Assembly (NCBI GenBank): GCA_017509605.1
Contig: JAFWPH010000023.1
Coordinates: forward strand, 1-64,000
Origin: Bacteroidaceae bacterium
GTDB taxonomy: Bacteria; Bacteroidota; Bacteroidia; Bacteroidales; Bacteroidaceae
Direction: 5' to 3'
DNA length: 64,000 nucleotides
Part shown: piece after piece, positions 41,372 to 50,520 of the stretch
Numbering within the stretch: position 1 is the stretch's first letter
Layout: every line of letters starts with the position of its first letter
Position numbers and translations under genes: made by a program
The notes under the pieces: model-generated
Told to the model about the DNA's origin: nothing
Databases searched by the model: none
The model's input: the letters and a program-made list of their open reading frames with translations, nothing else

Positions 41372-42370
41372 TCAACGCTTTCTGATTTTGGCTGCTTTCT
41401 CGCCAGCCCAGATGACCAGGTCGTAGGCGAAAGGCATGTGATAGAGGCACGCCAAACCCAGCCTGCGGTACAGAGGTAGCGTGTTGTTGCCCAGCAGTTC
41501 CTTGAACGTCAGTTCCTTGTAGTGCTTGCACTCCTTCTTCACGCGTGGTTCGTAGGATGTGCCTTTAGCCATGTGTCGGACGTTGAGTATCACCTTGTAC
41601 ATGTAGTCGAGGCAGTAGGCTTGGTAGTTCTGGTGGCCCTTGAACGTGTTCAACATGATGTAGTAGGTGTTCATCTTGTCGATTTGCCTGTCGTTGATGG
41701 GCTCGTGGGTGATGGAGGACTGTCGCTGCACCCAATAATACATCGGGACCATTCCACAAGCCACCTTCTCAGTCTTGAGGTAGATGCGGCTGTTGTATTC
41801 GGTGTCGTCGGTACCAGTCTTCAGGAAATACGCCCCCTTGATCAAATCCCTCGGGAACAACTTGTTCCAAACCACCTGGAACTCATAGTTGTTCATGTCG
41901 GAGAGGCTGAACAAACCTTTCATCATGTCGTCCTGCGACAAGATTCGCGTCCTTACCTTCGACAAGTCAAGCGTGTTGAATTCGGAGGGTGTAGGCTCGT
42001 AAACGATGCGTCCTAACACCATGGAATAAGTACAGTCGTTTTCCTCATGCAGTTTCATGAGCAGTTCCATCATTTGTGGCTCGACGAAATCGTCGCTGTC
42101 GATGAAGACCACGTATTCGCCATGGAAAAAGTCGATGGCCACATTGCGGGCCTTTGCCACTCCTGAGTTGGGCTGGTGGATGACGTGGATGCGGTCGTCT
42201 TTTGCCGCGTATTCGTCGCAGATCGCTCCGCAGTTGTCGGGAGAGCCGTCATCCACAAGGATGATTTCCAGATTCTGATAAGTCTGGTTCACGAGGCTTT
42301 CAATACACTTGCGCAGATATTTCTCTACCTTATATATAGGTACTATCACACTGATTTTTGTCTTTTCCAT
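41372..42370 (-). CDS. Family 2 glycosyltransferase
   Basis: 332 residues. The GT-A fold opens with VIVPIYKVEKYLRKCIESL, the nucleotide-binding ILVDDGSPDNCG and the metal-binding FIDSDD (about 93-98). The C-terminal half (about 190-320) is less conserved. It transfers a sugar to a polysaccharide or glycolipid; donor and acceptor are unknown. Promoter at 42429-42422, divergent from a Stealth gene, which suggests a small surface-glycan locus. Confidence 0.9.
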   Translation of the reverse strand: MEKTKISVIVPIYKVEKYLRKCIESLVNQTYQNLEIILVDDGSPDNCGAICDEYAAKDDRIHVIHQPNSGVAKARNVAIDFFHGEYVVFIDSDDFVEPQMMELLMKLHEENDCTYSMVLGRIVYEPTPSEFNTLDLSKVRTRILSQDDMMKGLFSLSDMNNYEFQVVWNKLFPRDLIKGAYFLKTGTDDTEYNSRIYLKTEKVACGMVPMYYWVQRQSSITHEPINDRQIDKMNTYYIMLNTFKGHQNYQAYCLDYMYKVILNVRHMAKGTSYEPRVKKECKHYKELTFKELLGNNTLPLYRRLGLACLYHMPFAYDLVIWAGEKAAKIRKR

Positions 42371-42421
42371 TTCTTATCGCTTGAATCTATGAAATCACAA
42401 CAACTATTTTGTTTTCTTTGG

Positions 42422-42429
42422 CAAAGTTA
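42422..42429 (-). promoter_or_regulatory. -7 box of the GT2 gene
   Basis: TAACTTTG on the minus strand, 52 bp before the start codon. Confidence 0.55.
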
Positions 42430-42550
42430 CGAATAAACGAGCGAAAAGCAAAATAAAGTTTTGCTTTTCCGAATATGAGCGGTTTCGGTATTGCTCTGCT
42501 CTCGCTTAATCGCAATTTGGCTTCGCCTAAATTGCTCACGTTCGACAAAC

Positions 42551-42576
42551 TGAGTGCAAGCATTCGTTTGTACTCA
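42551..42576. repeat. Unit of the covarying hairpin family
   Basis: TGAGT and ACTCA arms with an inner GCAAGC/GTTTGT pairing, followed by CACTTAATCGC. A second, weaker relative is at about 42478-42525. They fill the 340-bp gap before the Stealth gene, which holds no gene of its own. Confidence 0.5.
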
Positions 42577-42710
42577 CTTAATCGCATTTGTCTCATATTC
42601 TTGATAATAACAGAATGAGGGAAAGTTTAATTGTGTATTACTTGTTGTTGTGAGAAAAAAAGACGAAATTTGCATTGGATTTAGACAATAGATGTAGTAT
42701 AGTTTTGGAA

Positions 42711-43739
42711 ATGGAAAAGATCGATTTTGTGGTATTGTGGGTGGACAGTAGCGACCCGGAATGGATAAAGCTTTATAATCAGTACAGGCCAGAGACCCCC
42801 CTATCCGATAGGGGAAGATTCAGGGACTGGGATATTTTCTGCTATTGGTTCAGGGCAGTGGAGCGTTATGCGCCATGGGTTAACAATGTCTTTCTCGTAA
42901 CCAATGGAACTTTTCCGGAATGGATCAACAAGGATTGCCCGAAACTGAAGTTGGTCAGCCATAAAGATTTTATCCCCGAGAAATACCTTCCTTTGTTCAA
43001 TTCATGTGCCATAGAGTTGAATATAGACAAGATAGAGGGGCTTTCCGAGCATTTCGTCTATTTTAATGACGATGTATTCCTGAACTCACCAACCACTCCC
43101 GAGGACTATTTCCGTGATGGGTTGCCATGCGACTGCAATGATGAGACCTTGTTCCGAAATCCTTGGTATAATATTGTCAACGGACTTAGTATCCAGATAC
43201 AGACCTATATGGATGTGGCAGTGGTCAATCGCCATTTCAACAGGATGGAAACGATCCGGAAAGCGAAGTGGAAATGGTTTGGTCCACATCTTTGGAACAA
43301 ATCACTGATTAGTAATTTAATGCTGTTGCGGCATGAGAATTTCGAGGCTTTTGAACTGAGCCATATAGAACACTCCATGCTCAAGTCTGTATTGAAGGAA
43401 ATATGGGAGAAAGAACCTGGTATCATGGAAAAGAGTTGCACCCGTTTCCGGAACGTTTTGGGCCTCAATCAGTACGTCGTCAGATATTGGCAGTTTGCCA
43501 GCAACAGGTTCAATCCTGTAAAGAAAAGAGATAAGGATTCATTTTTTATCTTGTCAACCAGTGTGATTGATAGAGCGTGTGCCACCTTGCAGAAGGGGAA
43601 AGTGAGATCGGTTTGTTTAAACGACACTCCACATATCAGTGATGAGGACAAATTGGTGATCGAAGGTAAATTGAAAAAGGTGTTTCAGGAGAAATTCCCG
43701 AATAAGTCCATGTTCGAGAAGCAAGATGATGCAAAATAG
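42711..43739 (+). CDS. Stealth-family capsule phosphotransferase-like protein
   Basis: 342 residues from the ATG at 42711 (an earlier in-frame TTG at 42675 lacks support). The conserved Stealth regions appear in order: CR1 DFVVLWVDSSDPEW; CR2 with RFRDWDIFCYWFRAVERYAP, VNNVFLVTNG and HFVYFNDDVFLN; CR3 RKAKWKWFGPHLWNKS; and a CR4-like C-terminal region. Stealth proteins transfer sugar-1-phosphate in surface polysaccharides. Codon use is more AT-rich than in its neighbours, suggesting transfer. Likely functional with the divergent GT2 gene and the sugar transferase at 33.6-35 kb. Confidence 0.9.
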   Translation: MEKIDFVVLWVDSSDPEWIKLYNQYRPETPLSDRGRFRDWDIFCYWFRAVERYAPWVNNVFLVTNGTFPEWINKDCPKLKLVSHKDFIPEKYLPLFNSCAIELNIDKIEGLSEHFVYFNDDVFLNSPTTPEDYFRDGLPCDCNDETLFRNPWYNIVNGLSIQIQTYMDVAVVNRHFNRMETIRKAKWKWFGPHLWNKSLISNLMLLRHENFEAFELSHIEHSMLKSVLKEIWEKEPGIMEKSCTRFRNVLGLNQYVVRYWQFASNRFNPVKKRDKDSFFILSTSVIDRACATLQKGKVRSVCLNDTPHISDEDKLVIEGKLKKVFQEKFPNKSMFEKQDDAK

Positions 43740-43815
43740 GGGTAAATAGCCGATAAAAAAACACCTCGCCAATGAAAAAATAACAGATATTTTTTGGCGG
43801 TAAAGAAAAAAGTTG

Positions 43816-43823
43816 TAACTTTG
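43816..43823 (+). promoter_or_regulatory. -7 box of the tRNA gene
   Basis: TAACTTTG, 51 bp before the tRNA start, preceded by AAAAAGTTG. Confidence 0.5.
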
Positions 43824-43874
43824 CATCGCGTTTCAGAAAGCGAGGCTAAAATACCTTTGCACAGTAACGCATAT

Positions 43875-43945
43875 TGGGATATGGTGTAATGGTAACACGA
43901 CAGATTCTGGTCCTGTTATTCCTGGTTCGAGTCCAGGTATCCCAG
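43875..43945 (+). tRNA. tRNA-Gln (anticodon CTG)
   Basis: Acceptor arms TGGGATA (43875-43881) and TATCCCA (43938-43944), discriminator G at 43945, T arm CCTGG-TTCGAGT-CCAGG, and anticodon loop TTCTGGT with CTG at the centre. The D arm is ATGGTGTAATGGTAACAC-like. The anticodon stem has one A-C mismatch at its loop end. CCA is not encoded. A promoter lies upstream and a terminator downstream. Confidence 0.9.
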
Positions 43946-43952
43946 CTAAAGA

Positions 43953-43985
43953 GGCCTTGCAAGTAACCCTTGTGAGGCTTTTTCA
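43953..43985 (+). terminator. Terminator after tRNA-Gln
   Basis: GCCTTGCAAG and CTTGTGAGGC pair imperfectly around a 4-6 base loop and are followed by TTTTT. Confidence 0.55.
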
Positions 43986-44050
43986 GTTTCTATGGCTTCT
44001 ATAGTCTTTATAGTCTCTATAGTATCTATCATCTCTATAACTCAACCGCT

Positions 44051-45088
44051 ATGCCTAAGAAAACCGCAAACACCTTGACATACGAGGATATCGTCAGAGA
44101 CGCCAGGGCGAAGAAGTTCGCTCCTGTGTATCTATTGATGGGTGAGGAATCTTACTATATCGACATGATATCCAACTATATCGCCGAACAGGCTCTGCAG
44201 CCCGAGGAAAGGGACTTCAATGAGGATATCATCTACGCAACCCCCGACACCGAGGCCAAAAATATCATCAATGCCGCGAAGAGATATCCCATGATGAGTG
44301 AAAGAAGGCTTATTGTGGTCAGGGAGGCTCAGAACATCAGCAAGAGCGAGTTCGACAAATTGCAGGCCTACGCTGCGAAGCCTCTTTTATCCACTGTGCT
44401 GGTCATCTGTTATAAGCACGGAACAGTGGACAGGAGAAAGGGAACGGTGGCAGCCATCAACAAAAACGGTGTTGTTTATGAGAGCGCTAAGTTCTACGAC
44501 CGGGAACTGCCGCCTTTCATCAACCGGTATCTCCAGCGCAAAGGATTCACCATGGAAGAGAAGGCCGTGGTGATGATGGCCGATTATGTCGGCACCGACC
44601 TCAGTCATCTTGTCGGTGAACTCGACAAGCTCATCGTTTCTGTGGGTGAGGGGAGAAAACAACTCAATGCGGCGGATGTGGAGGCTGTCATCGGAGTGAG
44701 CAAGGACTACAACAACTTTGAACTCATCACAGCGCTTGCAACCAAGGATGTGATGAAAGCAAACCAGATAGTAAATTATTTTAACAAAAACTCAAAAACC
44801 AATCCTCCTTTCAAAACCCTCCCGTTTGTGTTCAACTTCTTCGCCAATTTGATGCTTTATCATTACGCACCCGATAAGTCGGAGCAGGGACTACTGCAGC
44901 AGCTGGGGCTGAAGAGTGCCTGGCAACTGAAGGAGTACAACCTGGCAGCCCGGAACTACTCGGCGAGAAAGACCATGAACATCATCGCCAAGATACGTGA
45001 GACGGATGCCAAAATCAAAGGAGTGGAGTCGGGCTCGACAGATCCAGGCGACATCATGAGGGAATTGGTGTTCTTCATCTTGCACTGA
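44051..45088 (+). CDS. holA: DNA polymerase III subunit delta
   Basis: 345 residues. FAPVYLLMGEESYYIDMISN at the N-terminus, then LPPFINRYLQRKGFTMEEKA, GTDLSHLVGELDKLIVSVG and ELITALATKDVMKANQIVNY are typical of HolA. It is the clamp-loader arm that opens the sliding clamp. A CTATAGT low-complexity tract (43993-44040) precedes it. A strong terminator follows. Confidence 0.95.
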   Translation: MPKKTANTLTYEDIVRDARAKKFAPVYLLMGEESYYIDMISNYIAEQALQPEERDFNEDIIYATPDTEAKNIINAAKRYPMMSERRLIVVREAQNISKSEFDKLQAYAAKPLLSTVLVICYKHGTVDRRKGTVAAINKNGVVYESAKFYDRELPPFINRYLQRKGFTMEEKAVVMMADYVGTDLSHLVGELDKLIVSVGEGRKQLNAADVEAVIGVSKDYNNFELITALATKDVMKANQIVNYFNKNSKTNPPFKTLPFVFNFFANLMLYHYAPDKSEQGLLQQLGLKSAWQLKEYNLAARNYSARKTMNIIAKIRETDAKIKGVESGSTDPGDIMRELVFFILH

Positions 45089-45168
45089 GAGGGTATGAGG
45101 GAGTAGTGGACAGATGAAGGGGTGGAAGAGGCCTCAAAATACCTTCACTTACTTTGTACAGATTTACG

Positions 45169-45220
45169 TGGCGGAAAAAACGGGAGTAGGGGAAATACTC
45201 CGTTTTTTCCGCCCTTTTTT
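45169..45220 (+). terminator. Terminator after holA
   Basis: GGCGGAAAAAACGG... pairs with CCGTTTTTTCCGCC around GAGTA/TACTC, giving a stem of about 18 bp, followed by CTTTTTTT. It lies 80 bp after the holA stop. Confidence 0.85.
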
Positions 45221-46197
45221 TGGTTCTGTTTCTTCTTTGTACAGAACGAAAAAGGAGTCCTTTCACACCCTTAAAACCATGAAATGGGAGAGATAAGTGA
45301 CGCTATATGTGAGAGTTCCAAACTCCAGTCCAAGAAAACGACTAAAACAGCATGAGTTGGTTTTTGGGCCTGTTCTTCATTTTTCTGCACCAAAATCATG
45401 ACACAAAAAATTGACCTTGCAACATCTCATAATCAATATGTTAGGCCTTTTCTTGGCGCTCTGAGATTTTCAAAAATAAAAAGAATCGGACAGTATTTCA
45501 GAAATTCGTCAAAAACGCGATTTTTAGCACGTTTTAATTTATCTTTTTAAAGCATTTAACATGTGTTATGATTTGTAATTGTAAATCAGACGGAGTAAGA
45601 ATTTACAAATAATAATCAAATTCATGATTATAAATTAAAACGGGGGATATTTGTGAATCCAAATTTAGGTTTATAGATATAAACCATTCGTGTTTCTATA
45701 ATTCATAAACATGAATGAATGGATATACAAAGCGAGTTCCAGTGTAATAATTAGCATAAACCCAATACTTTACATAATTTTATTAAAGTTATATCTTGAA
45801 AATTGGGCGGATTTGTGCATATTGACTTTCAGGCATTGATGAAAAGTTAATTTTTTGCGCAAATAACTCATTTAGCACCAATTAGATGCAAAAATTTAAT
45901 AAAGTTATTTATATTATTAAAAATCGCTCGCATTTTGGCTTTAGAAATATGAATTTTTAATTTTGCAAATCACGCAATTCTTTCCCTAAAATTTAGAAAA
46001 ATAAAGTCAAATTAATATTTCAAAAATTATTTGGAAAAGTATTGTTATATTCCCAAATTGTTATAAATTTGTAAATTGAATAGAAAACGACCTTTTTGGG
46101 ACGTTTTTTTGCTGTAATTAGAAAATCCGGCCATGTCATCAGGACGGTCAGAGTTGTCACTTTTACTCATTATTGCATTAATTAAATTTTCATCTGT
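45221..46197. other. AT-rich 1-kb region without genes
   Basis: No protein-like frame on either strand. AT-rich, especially 45530-46110. It has the word pair CATAAACATGAATG near 45700 found in other intergenic repeats, and a terminator-like sequence (AACGACC, 5-T loop, GGGACGTT, then seven T) at about 46084-46112, 85 bp before the next gene. A small RNA or a long regulated leader is possible; I cannot tell. Confidence 0.5.
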
Positions 46198-46740
46198 ATG
46201 GAAGATAAGGATCGCATTTCAGAGATCATGAGACATAAGGGAATGGTCGCGAAAAATTTTTGTGAGGCAACAGGTATCAGCCCAGCTTCACTCTCACATA
46301 TTCTCAACGGTAAGGCCAAGGCCTCGTTGCCTGTGCTCAGAAGTATAGTCGATGCATTTCCCGAGCTCAACCCAATCTGGGTGCTTCTTGGTAAGGGCGA
46401 GATGCTTTCCAATCCAGATGATTATGTTGGAGATGAGGATGAAGAGAATGGTCAGGATTCTGAACTGGAGAATAGTGATGTCGCAGACAACCCTTCTCTA
46501 TTTTCCACCGATAGCAGAACAAGTATGGCGAATGCCAACGCGCGACCTGGTGAGTTGCTTTTCGATTTCTCTGATCAACAGAGTTCAAAGCCATCTCCAT
46601 CCAGATCTCCTCAGAAAACGAAAACTGAGCCCCCAGTTCAACAAGTCAAGGAAGTGGTAAAAATTATTGAAAAAAAACCAAGAAAGATTGTTGAGATCCG
46701 CATCTTCTACGATGACGGTACTTATGAAACCTTCAGTTGA
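46198..46740 (+). CDS. XRE-like helix-turn-helix DNA-binding protein
   Basis: 180 residues. The N-terminal helix-turn-helix domain (about 5-67) shows RHKGMVAKNFCEATGISPAS, LSHILNGKAKASLPVLRSIV and WVLLGKGEM, close to the small XRE proteins that follow holA in many Bacteroidota. A low-complexity Ser/Asn/Pro linker (about 75-145) is followed by a short C-terminal domain (VEIRIFYDDGTYETF). Targets unknown. Downstream of a 1-kb AT-rich region. Confidence 0.8.
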   Translation: MEDKDRISEIMRHKGMVAKNFCEATGISPASLSHILNGKAKASLPVLRSIVDAFPELNPIWVLLGKGEMLSNPDDYVGDEDEENGQDSELENSDVADNPSLFSTDSRTSMANANARPGELLFDFSDQQSSKPSPSRSPQKTKTEPPVQQVKEVVKIIEKKPRKIVEIRIFYDDGTYETFS

Positions 46741-46793
46741 TACCAGTAATCATTGACCATTGAACATTGGCTTCGCCTAAATTGCTCACGCTC

Positions 46794-46987
46794 GGCAATT
46801 CAAGTAAACTTGATTGCCCTCGCTCAATCGCAATTTTGAACATTGACCGTTGAACATTGGCTTCGCCTTCAACCCTCACGCTCAGCATAGTGCAAATGAG
46901 TTTGCCCTCTGCTCTCGCTTAATCGGGTTGTTGGCTTCGCTTAAAATGCTCATGCTCGGCATAGGTCAAGCGAACTTGGACTCTGCT
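46794..46987. repeat. Three units of the covarying hairpin family
   Basis: Hairpins at 46794-46818 (GGCAATTCAAG / CTTGATTGCC), about 46884-46914 (AGCA...TGCT with GCAAA/TTTGC) and 46958-46987 (GGCA...TGCT with GTCAAG/CTTGGAC). Each is followed by CTCGCTTAATCG or CTCGCTCAATCG. With GACCATT words they fill the 316-bp gap 46741-47056; no gene is present. Confidence 0.6.
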
Positions 46988-47056
46988 CTCGCTTAATCGC
47001 ATTTTTGAACATTGAACATTGAGCATTTTAGGTTCTATTCGCCTGGACAAACCCAA

Positions 47057-47605
47057 TCAATAATTGTCGGTAATCATTTTGGCTTTCTGGAGACGTGATT
47101 GGCGCTTGGTTCGCTTGGGGATGATGCCTAATGCCTTCAGGCCCTTCACGATTAATGGCAGCACATTCAGTCCTTGTGGCATGACCTGCATGGAAAGAGG
47201 GTCAACAGGTGGCATGTGAATCTCATAATGCTGGTCGCCCTTAATATACACGTTGCCCAATTCGTTGTTCTGTTCTATCATGGGGATGGTGTCGATTAGT
47301 TCGTCCTTACCGAGTTTCAACGTGATGTAGCTGATATGACTGAAGGTCAGGCTGTCGCTGTGCAGACGGATGACGTATTGCCCTTTCTCATCCGTTCGCC
47401 CTATCTCCTTCTCCTCATCCCAGATGGCTACGTCAGCAATGGGCTGACGTGTGTAGAGATCGACCACCACACCTCTCTTCAGCGGTACTTGTGTGTTGGT
47501 GTTGACATCTTGTCCTCGGCTCTTGCTGGGGCAGAGTGCCATTAGCAGTAAAGCGGTGGCAATGATGTAGTGACGCGAGTCGCGTACGTCTGGAAGATGT
47601 TTCAT
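47057..47605 (-). CDS. Exported protein with carboxypeptidase-regulatory-like domain
   Basis: 182 residues. A signal peptide region (about 1-30, YIIATALLLMALCPS), then a beta-sandwich domain (about 42-115) opening with RGVVVDLYTRQPIADVAIWD and EKGQYVIRLHSDSLTFSHIS, like the first domain of receptor proteins but without a plug or barrel. The C-terminal part is basic (PKRTKRQSRLQKAKM). Function unknown. -7 box at 47642-47635. Confidence 0.7.
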   Translation of the reverse strand: MKHLPDVRDSRHYIIATALLLMALCPSKSRGQDVNTNTQVPLKRGVVVDLYTRQPIADVAIWDEEKEIGRTDEKGQYVIRLHSDSLTFSHISYITLKLGKDELIDTIPMIEQNNELGNVYIKGDQHYEIHMPPVDPLSMQVMPQGLNVLPLIVKGLKALGIIPKRTKRQSRLQKAKMITDNY

Positions 47606-47634
47606 AAGGATGAGCAGTTATATATTCTTCACTG

Positions 47635-47642
47635 CAAAAATA
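47635..47642 (-). promoter_or_regulatory. -7 box of the exported-protein gene
   Basis: TATTTTTG on the minus strand, 30 bp before the start codon. Confidence 0.5.
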
Positions 47643-47863
47643 ACACCTTTCCTCCGCTTCCCCACAACCAGGAAAGGTTTGTTATGATAAATTAACGGCA
47701 GTTACGAAGATTCGTAACCACCGTTCTATGTACGCAACGCACTATAGCTTTACACCGTTGCTTTATCTGTTGCGTGAAGGTTGAAGGCAAAGCCCATTTA
47801 ATCATAAATTATTCATGTAAAGCGAAGCCTTATTGATATTTTCATAAATTCATCGAACTGAGG

Positions 47864-50299
47864 TTATTTAGTTGTATATGAAACCCTCTGCACCATCTGT
47901 CCGGGGTCACCTATGATCAGCGACAATGTATGTCGCTTACGCCCTTTTTGGAGCGGGAAAGTCAGCAGGAAATCTTTCCGATTAGCCAGCACTTGTAGTT
48001 TCCAAGGGTAAGACCACTCCTCAAACCGATTCTCGCACACCACCGCTTTGGCACCATCCACAGAGACACCGAAGCGGTTGCTCTTGTCGAGGCTGACAGG
48101 CCACATAGGCACCACAGACACGCACACCTGCACGCTGTCTTCCTTGCCATCGGTTGTGAAAGTCAGGTCGATGCGGTCGGAAGTCAGGCTCTTGGGGTCT
48201 TGTGTCTTGTCCAGGGGTTCACCCAGTTGCAAAACCTTACCGTCCATACCAAGTCCCTCAATCATGCGGAACCTTCCCTTCGGCTTCACGCGGCCCATGT
48301 CTATCAGTTCCTTCAGCACTACCCTGCGTTGGTTCTCTGGCAGCGCATAATGGTTGGTCGGCTTCGATGTCAGTTCTGGCATCAACTGATATTTCGCGCA
48401 TATCCCTGGAGGCACTTCCGACATCATCTGGTTCCATTTACCGTCCAGCATCGTGTTGTACCTGTGCATCAGCCTCCCAATGCTGTCCTGTGCCGCTTTC
48501 GCTCCCTCGGCCGCATTCCTGCTGCCAGTCTCATGGTTGTCGTGAGCCAGGAGGAACTTGCGGTTCATCTGACAGGCAGACTTTACAGCAAACCCTATCA
48601 CTTCGAAAAACGCCGTTTGCTGCTCACGGGGCAGCCCAGCCTCAATGGCGTCGCAGAGGTCTGAAATCGCCTCATACGCTTTCAGGCGCTCTTTTCGCTC
48701 CGCTGTAGAGAAGTCGGTGTCGTGAAGCCGGTTGTTTTCCTCACTGTCCCATTCCATTTCATAGCCCATGTATTCAGGCTTACGTTCCCAAGCCAAACGA
48801 TAGTATGTGTCGAGCAGTTGCTGGAAGTCCTTCTTCCGGTTCTTTCCGAACATACTAGCCAGCCATTGTGCCTGATATACCCTTGCCCGTTCGTAGTTGA
48901 ACGCCTCCATGTCCCAAGCCATGTCCATAAACTCCTGCATCCCCATCTCCATCGGTTTGATGTCACCAACGTTCAGCAGCCAGTAGCGGTCGGCTCCAGC
49001 CTTATATGCCTTCAGCAGTTCCTCGTACATCAGAACGGGTGGGGTGGTGCATATCCATAAGTAGTCGTGTGGAGTGCCCAAATAACTCAGGTGGTAGTAC
49101 ACACCTGCCCCTCCGCGTCGTTTCCGCTCCGAGGCGTTGCTCACACGCTTCATGTATCCGTAGTTGTCATCTGGCCACACCAGCGTGATGTCTTCTGGCA
49201 CATTCAGTCCTGCGTCGTAGATATCGAGGGTTTCCTTGTATGGCACGAAAATCTGCGGAATCTCCTCTGCGGCTTTCCCTTTCCAGCGGCTCAGAATCTC
49301 GCGCTGGTCATCAAACACCTGTTCCAGCGTGAGTGCCCTCACCTTCGGGTCGGTCGAGCCCTTCATCGCCTCGTCGTGCAAGCCTCTCATGCCCATTGTG
49401 TAGATGTTGTCGTACGAAGCCGTCTCTCTCAGGCGGTCATCCCATTTCTTCTTGATGGTCGCCTTGTTGGTCAGGTAGTTCCACTCGCCGTCGCGAGTTT
49501 TCTCCCACTCCGAGGGAGCAGCGTTGTTCAGCAACAGCGGCTCGCAGTGGCTCGTCGTTATCATGATGCCCCATTCCGCGGCCTTCACTTGGCTCTCAGG
49601 ATGGCTGTAGAAGGCCCCTGTGCAGGTGTGCATGGCAGGTGCCAGCATGTTGCCTTTCAGTCGGAGCAACAACTCACACACCTTGTCGTAGGTCTTCGGA
49701 CCTATGTCGTTCAGTTCTTTCTCAAAGTTCTGTGATGCCCATGTCTTCAATCCCCAGTCTTCGTCGTTGATGAAGATGCCACGGTACTTCACAGAAGGAC
49801 TTCTCGAAGTGATGTTCTCCTTGTAATCTATTTCTTGCCGATGGGCCACAGGCACGTCTGCCCACCAGTACCAAGGACTTACCCCTATCCGCTCGCTTAT
49901 GTGCAGGACACCGTATGCCAAGCCTCTCGCGTCGCTTCCGACAATCACCAGTCGTTTCCCCAGCGTCACAATCTTGTACCGCTCCCAGTCGCCATGGATG
50001 TCCTCTGCATCTACACCCAATAGCCTGAGCACCTCTGTCTGCTCTGCGGTTGTCAGCACCACGTCACCCTTTGTCACCTCTTCAGCTGTCCTCCCCACGG
50101 TCACCATAGGCTTCACGCCGCATACCCTCTCTACGTCTTCGCTCATCACCCGAGCCATCCGTTGCACCAACGCTGGCTCGTTCTCGCCGACAGCGATGCA
50201 GCTGCGCTTCAAGTCCACGGCCTGTGCCGCCACATGGCACAGACAAAAGCACAGTACAACGATGATATTTCTGATGTTTCTTTCCTTATAAAACTTCAT
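47864..50299 (-). CDS. GH115 xylan alpha-1,2-glucuronidase
   Basis: 811 residues. Signal peptide at the N-terminus (about 1-27). The GH115 pattern is clear: GVSPWYWWADVPVAH, VKYRGIFINDEDWGLKTWAS, LRLKGNMLAPAMH, LVWPDDNYGYMKRV and the acidic YWLLNVGDIKPMEMGMQEFM. A C-terminal beta domain follows (about 650-811). It removes (4-O-methyl)glucuronic acid from xylan side chains. It stands alone on its own promoter (50380-50373) but fits the GH43/GH97/GH29 operon at 53-59 kb as part of a hemicellulose lifestyle. Confidence 0.92.
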   Translation of the reverse strand: MKFYKERNIRNIIVVLCFCLCHVAAQAVDLKRSCIAVGENEPALVQRMARVMSEDVERVCGVKPMVTVGRTAEEVTKGDVVLTTAEQTEVLRLLGVDAEDIHGDWERYKIVTLGKRLVIVGSDARGLAYGVLHISERIGVSPWYWWADVPVAHRQEIDYKENITSRSPSVKYRGIFINDEDWGLKTWASQNFEKELNDIGPKTYDKVCELLLRLKGNMLAPAMHTCTGAFYSHPESQVKAAEWGIMITTSHCEPLLLNNAAPSEWEKTRDGEWNYLTNKATIKKKWDDRLRETASYDNIYTMGMRGLHDEAMKGSTDPKVRALTLEQVFDDQREILSRWKGKAAEEIPQIFVPYKETLDIYDAGLNVPEDITLVWPDDNYGYMKRVSNASERKRRGGAGVYYHLSYLGTPHDYLWICTTPPVLMYEELLKAYKAGADRYWLLNVGDIKPMEMGMQEFMDMAWDMEAFNYERARVYQAQWLASMFGKNRKKDFQQLLDTYYRLAWERKPEYMGYEMEWDSEENNRLHDTDFSTAERKERLKAYEAISDLCDAIEAGLPREQQTAFFEVIGFAVKSACQMNRKFLLAHDNHETGSRNAAEGAKAAQDSIGRLMHRYNTMLDGKWNQMMSEVPPGICAKYQLMPELTSKPTNHYALPENQRRVVLKELIDMGRVKPKGRFRMIEGLGMDGKVLQLGEPLDKTQDPKSLTSDRIDLTFTTDGKEDSVQVCVSVVPMWPVSLDKSNRFGVSVDGAKAVVCENRFEEWSYPWKLQVLANRKDFLLTFPLQKGRKRHTLSLIIGDPGQMVQRVSYTTK

Positions 50300-50372
50300 T
50301 TTCCCTTGATTGATGTTTGGGGATTTGGATTGTTTCTGTTATATCTGGATCAACGTTCTCGTTTACCAATTG

Positions 50373-50380
50373 CAAAGTTA
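50373..50380 (-). promoter_or_regulatory. -7 box of the GH115 gene
   Basis: TAACTTTG on the minus strand; predicted leader about 68 bases. Confidence 0.55.
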
Positions 50381-50455
50381 CGAAACAATCTCCACATCTG
50401 CAATACCATAAATGACATATCTATGGCGGGAGACCTCGCTATCGAGGGTTGGTTT

Positions 50456-50498
50456 CGCAAAAAAGGCCACAGGCAGAGGAGTTCTGCTTGTGGCCTTT
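50456..50498 (-). terminator. Terminator of the HerA-like gene
   Basis: 16-bp stem AAAGGCCACAGGCAGA / TCTGCTTGTGGCCTTT (one G-T pair) with a 5-base loop; TTTTTTGCG follows on the minus strand. Confidence 0.8.
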
Positions 50499-50520
50499 GG
50501 TTTGATGTATAGCCCCAGCG

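Noticed and set aside
42387-42596. 69-residue open frame before the GT2 gene
   Set aside because: It reads through the hairpin family and the promoter of the GT2 gene.
45221-46197. rRNA or origin of replication in the AT-rich gap
   Set aside because: No conserved rRNA segments and no cluster of DnaA-type boxes could be recognised by eye.
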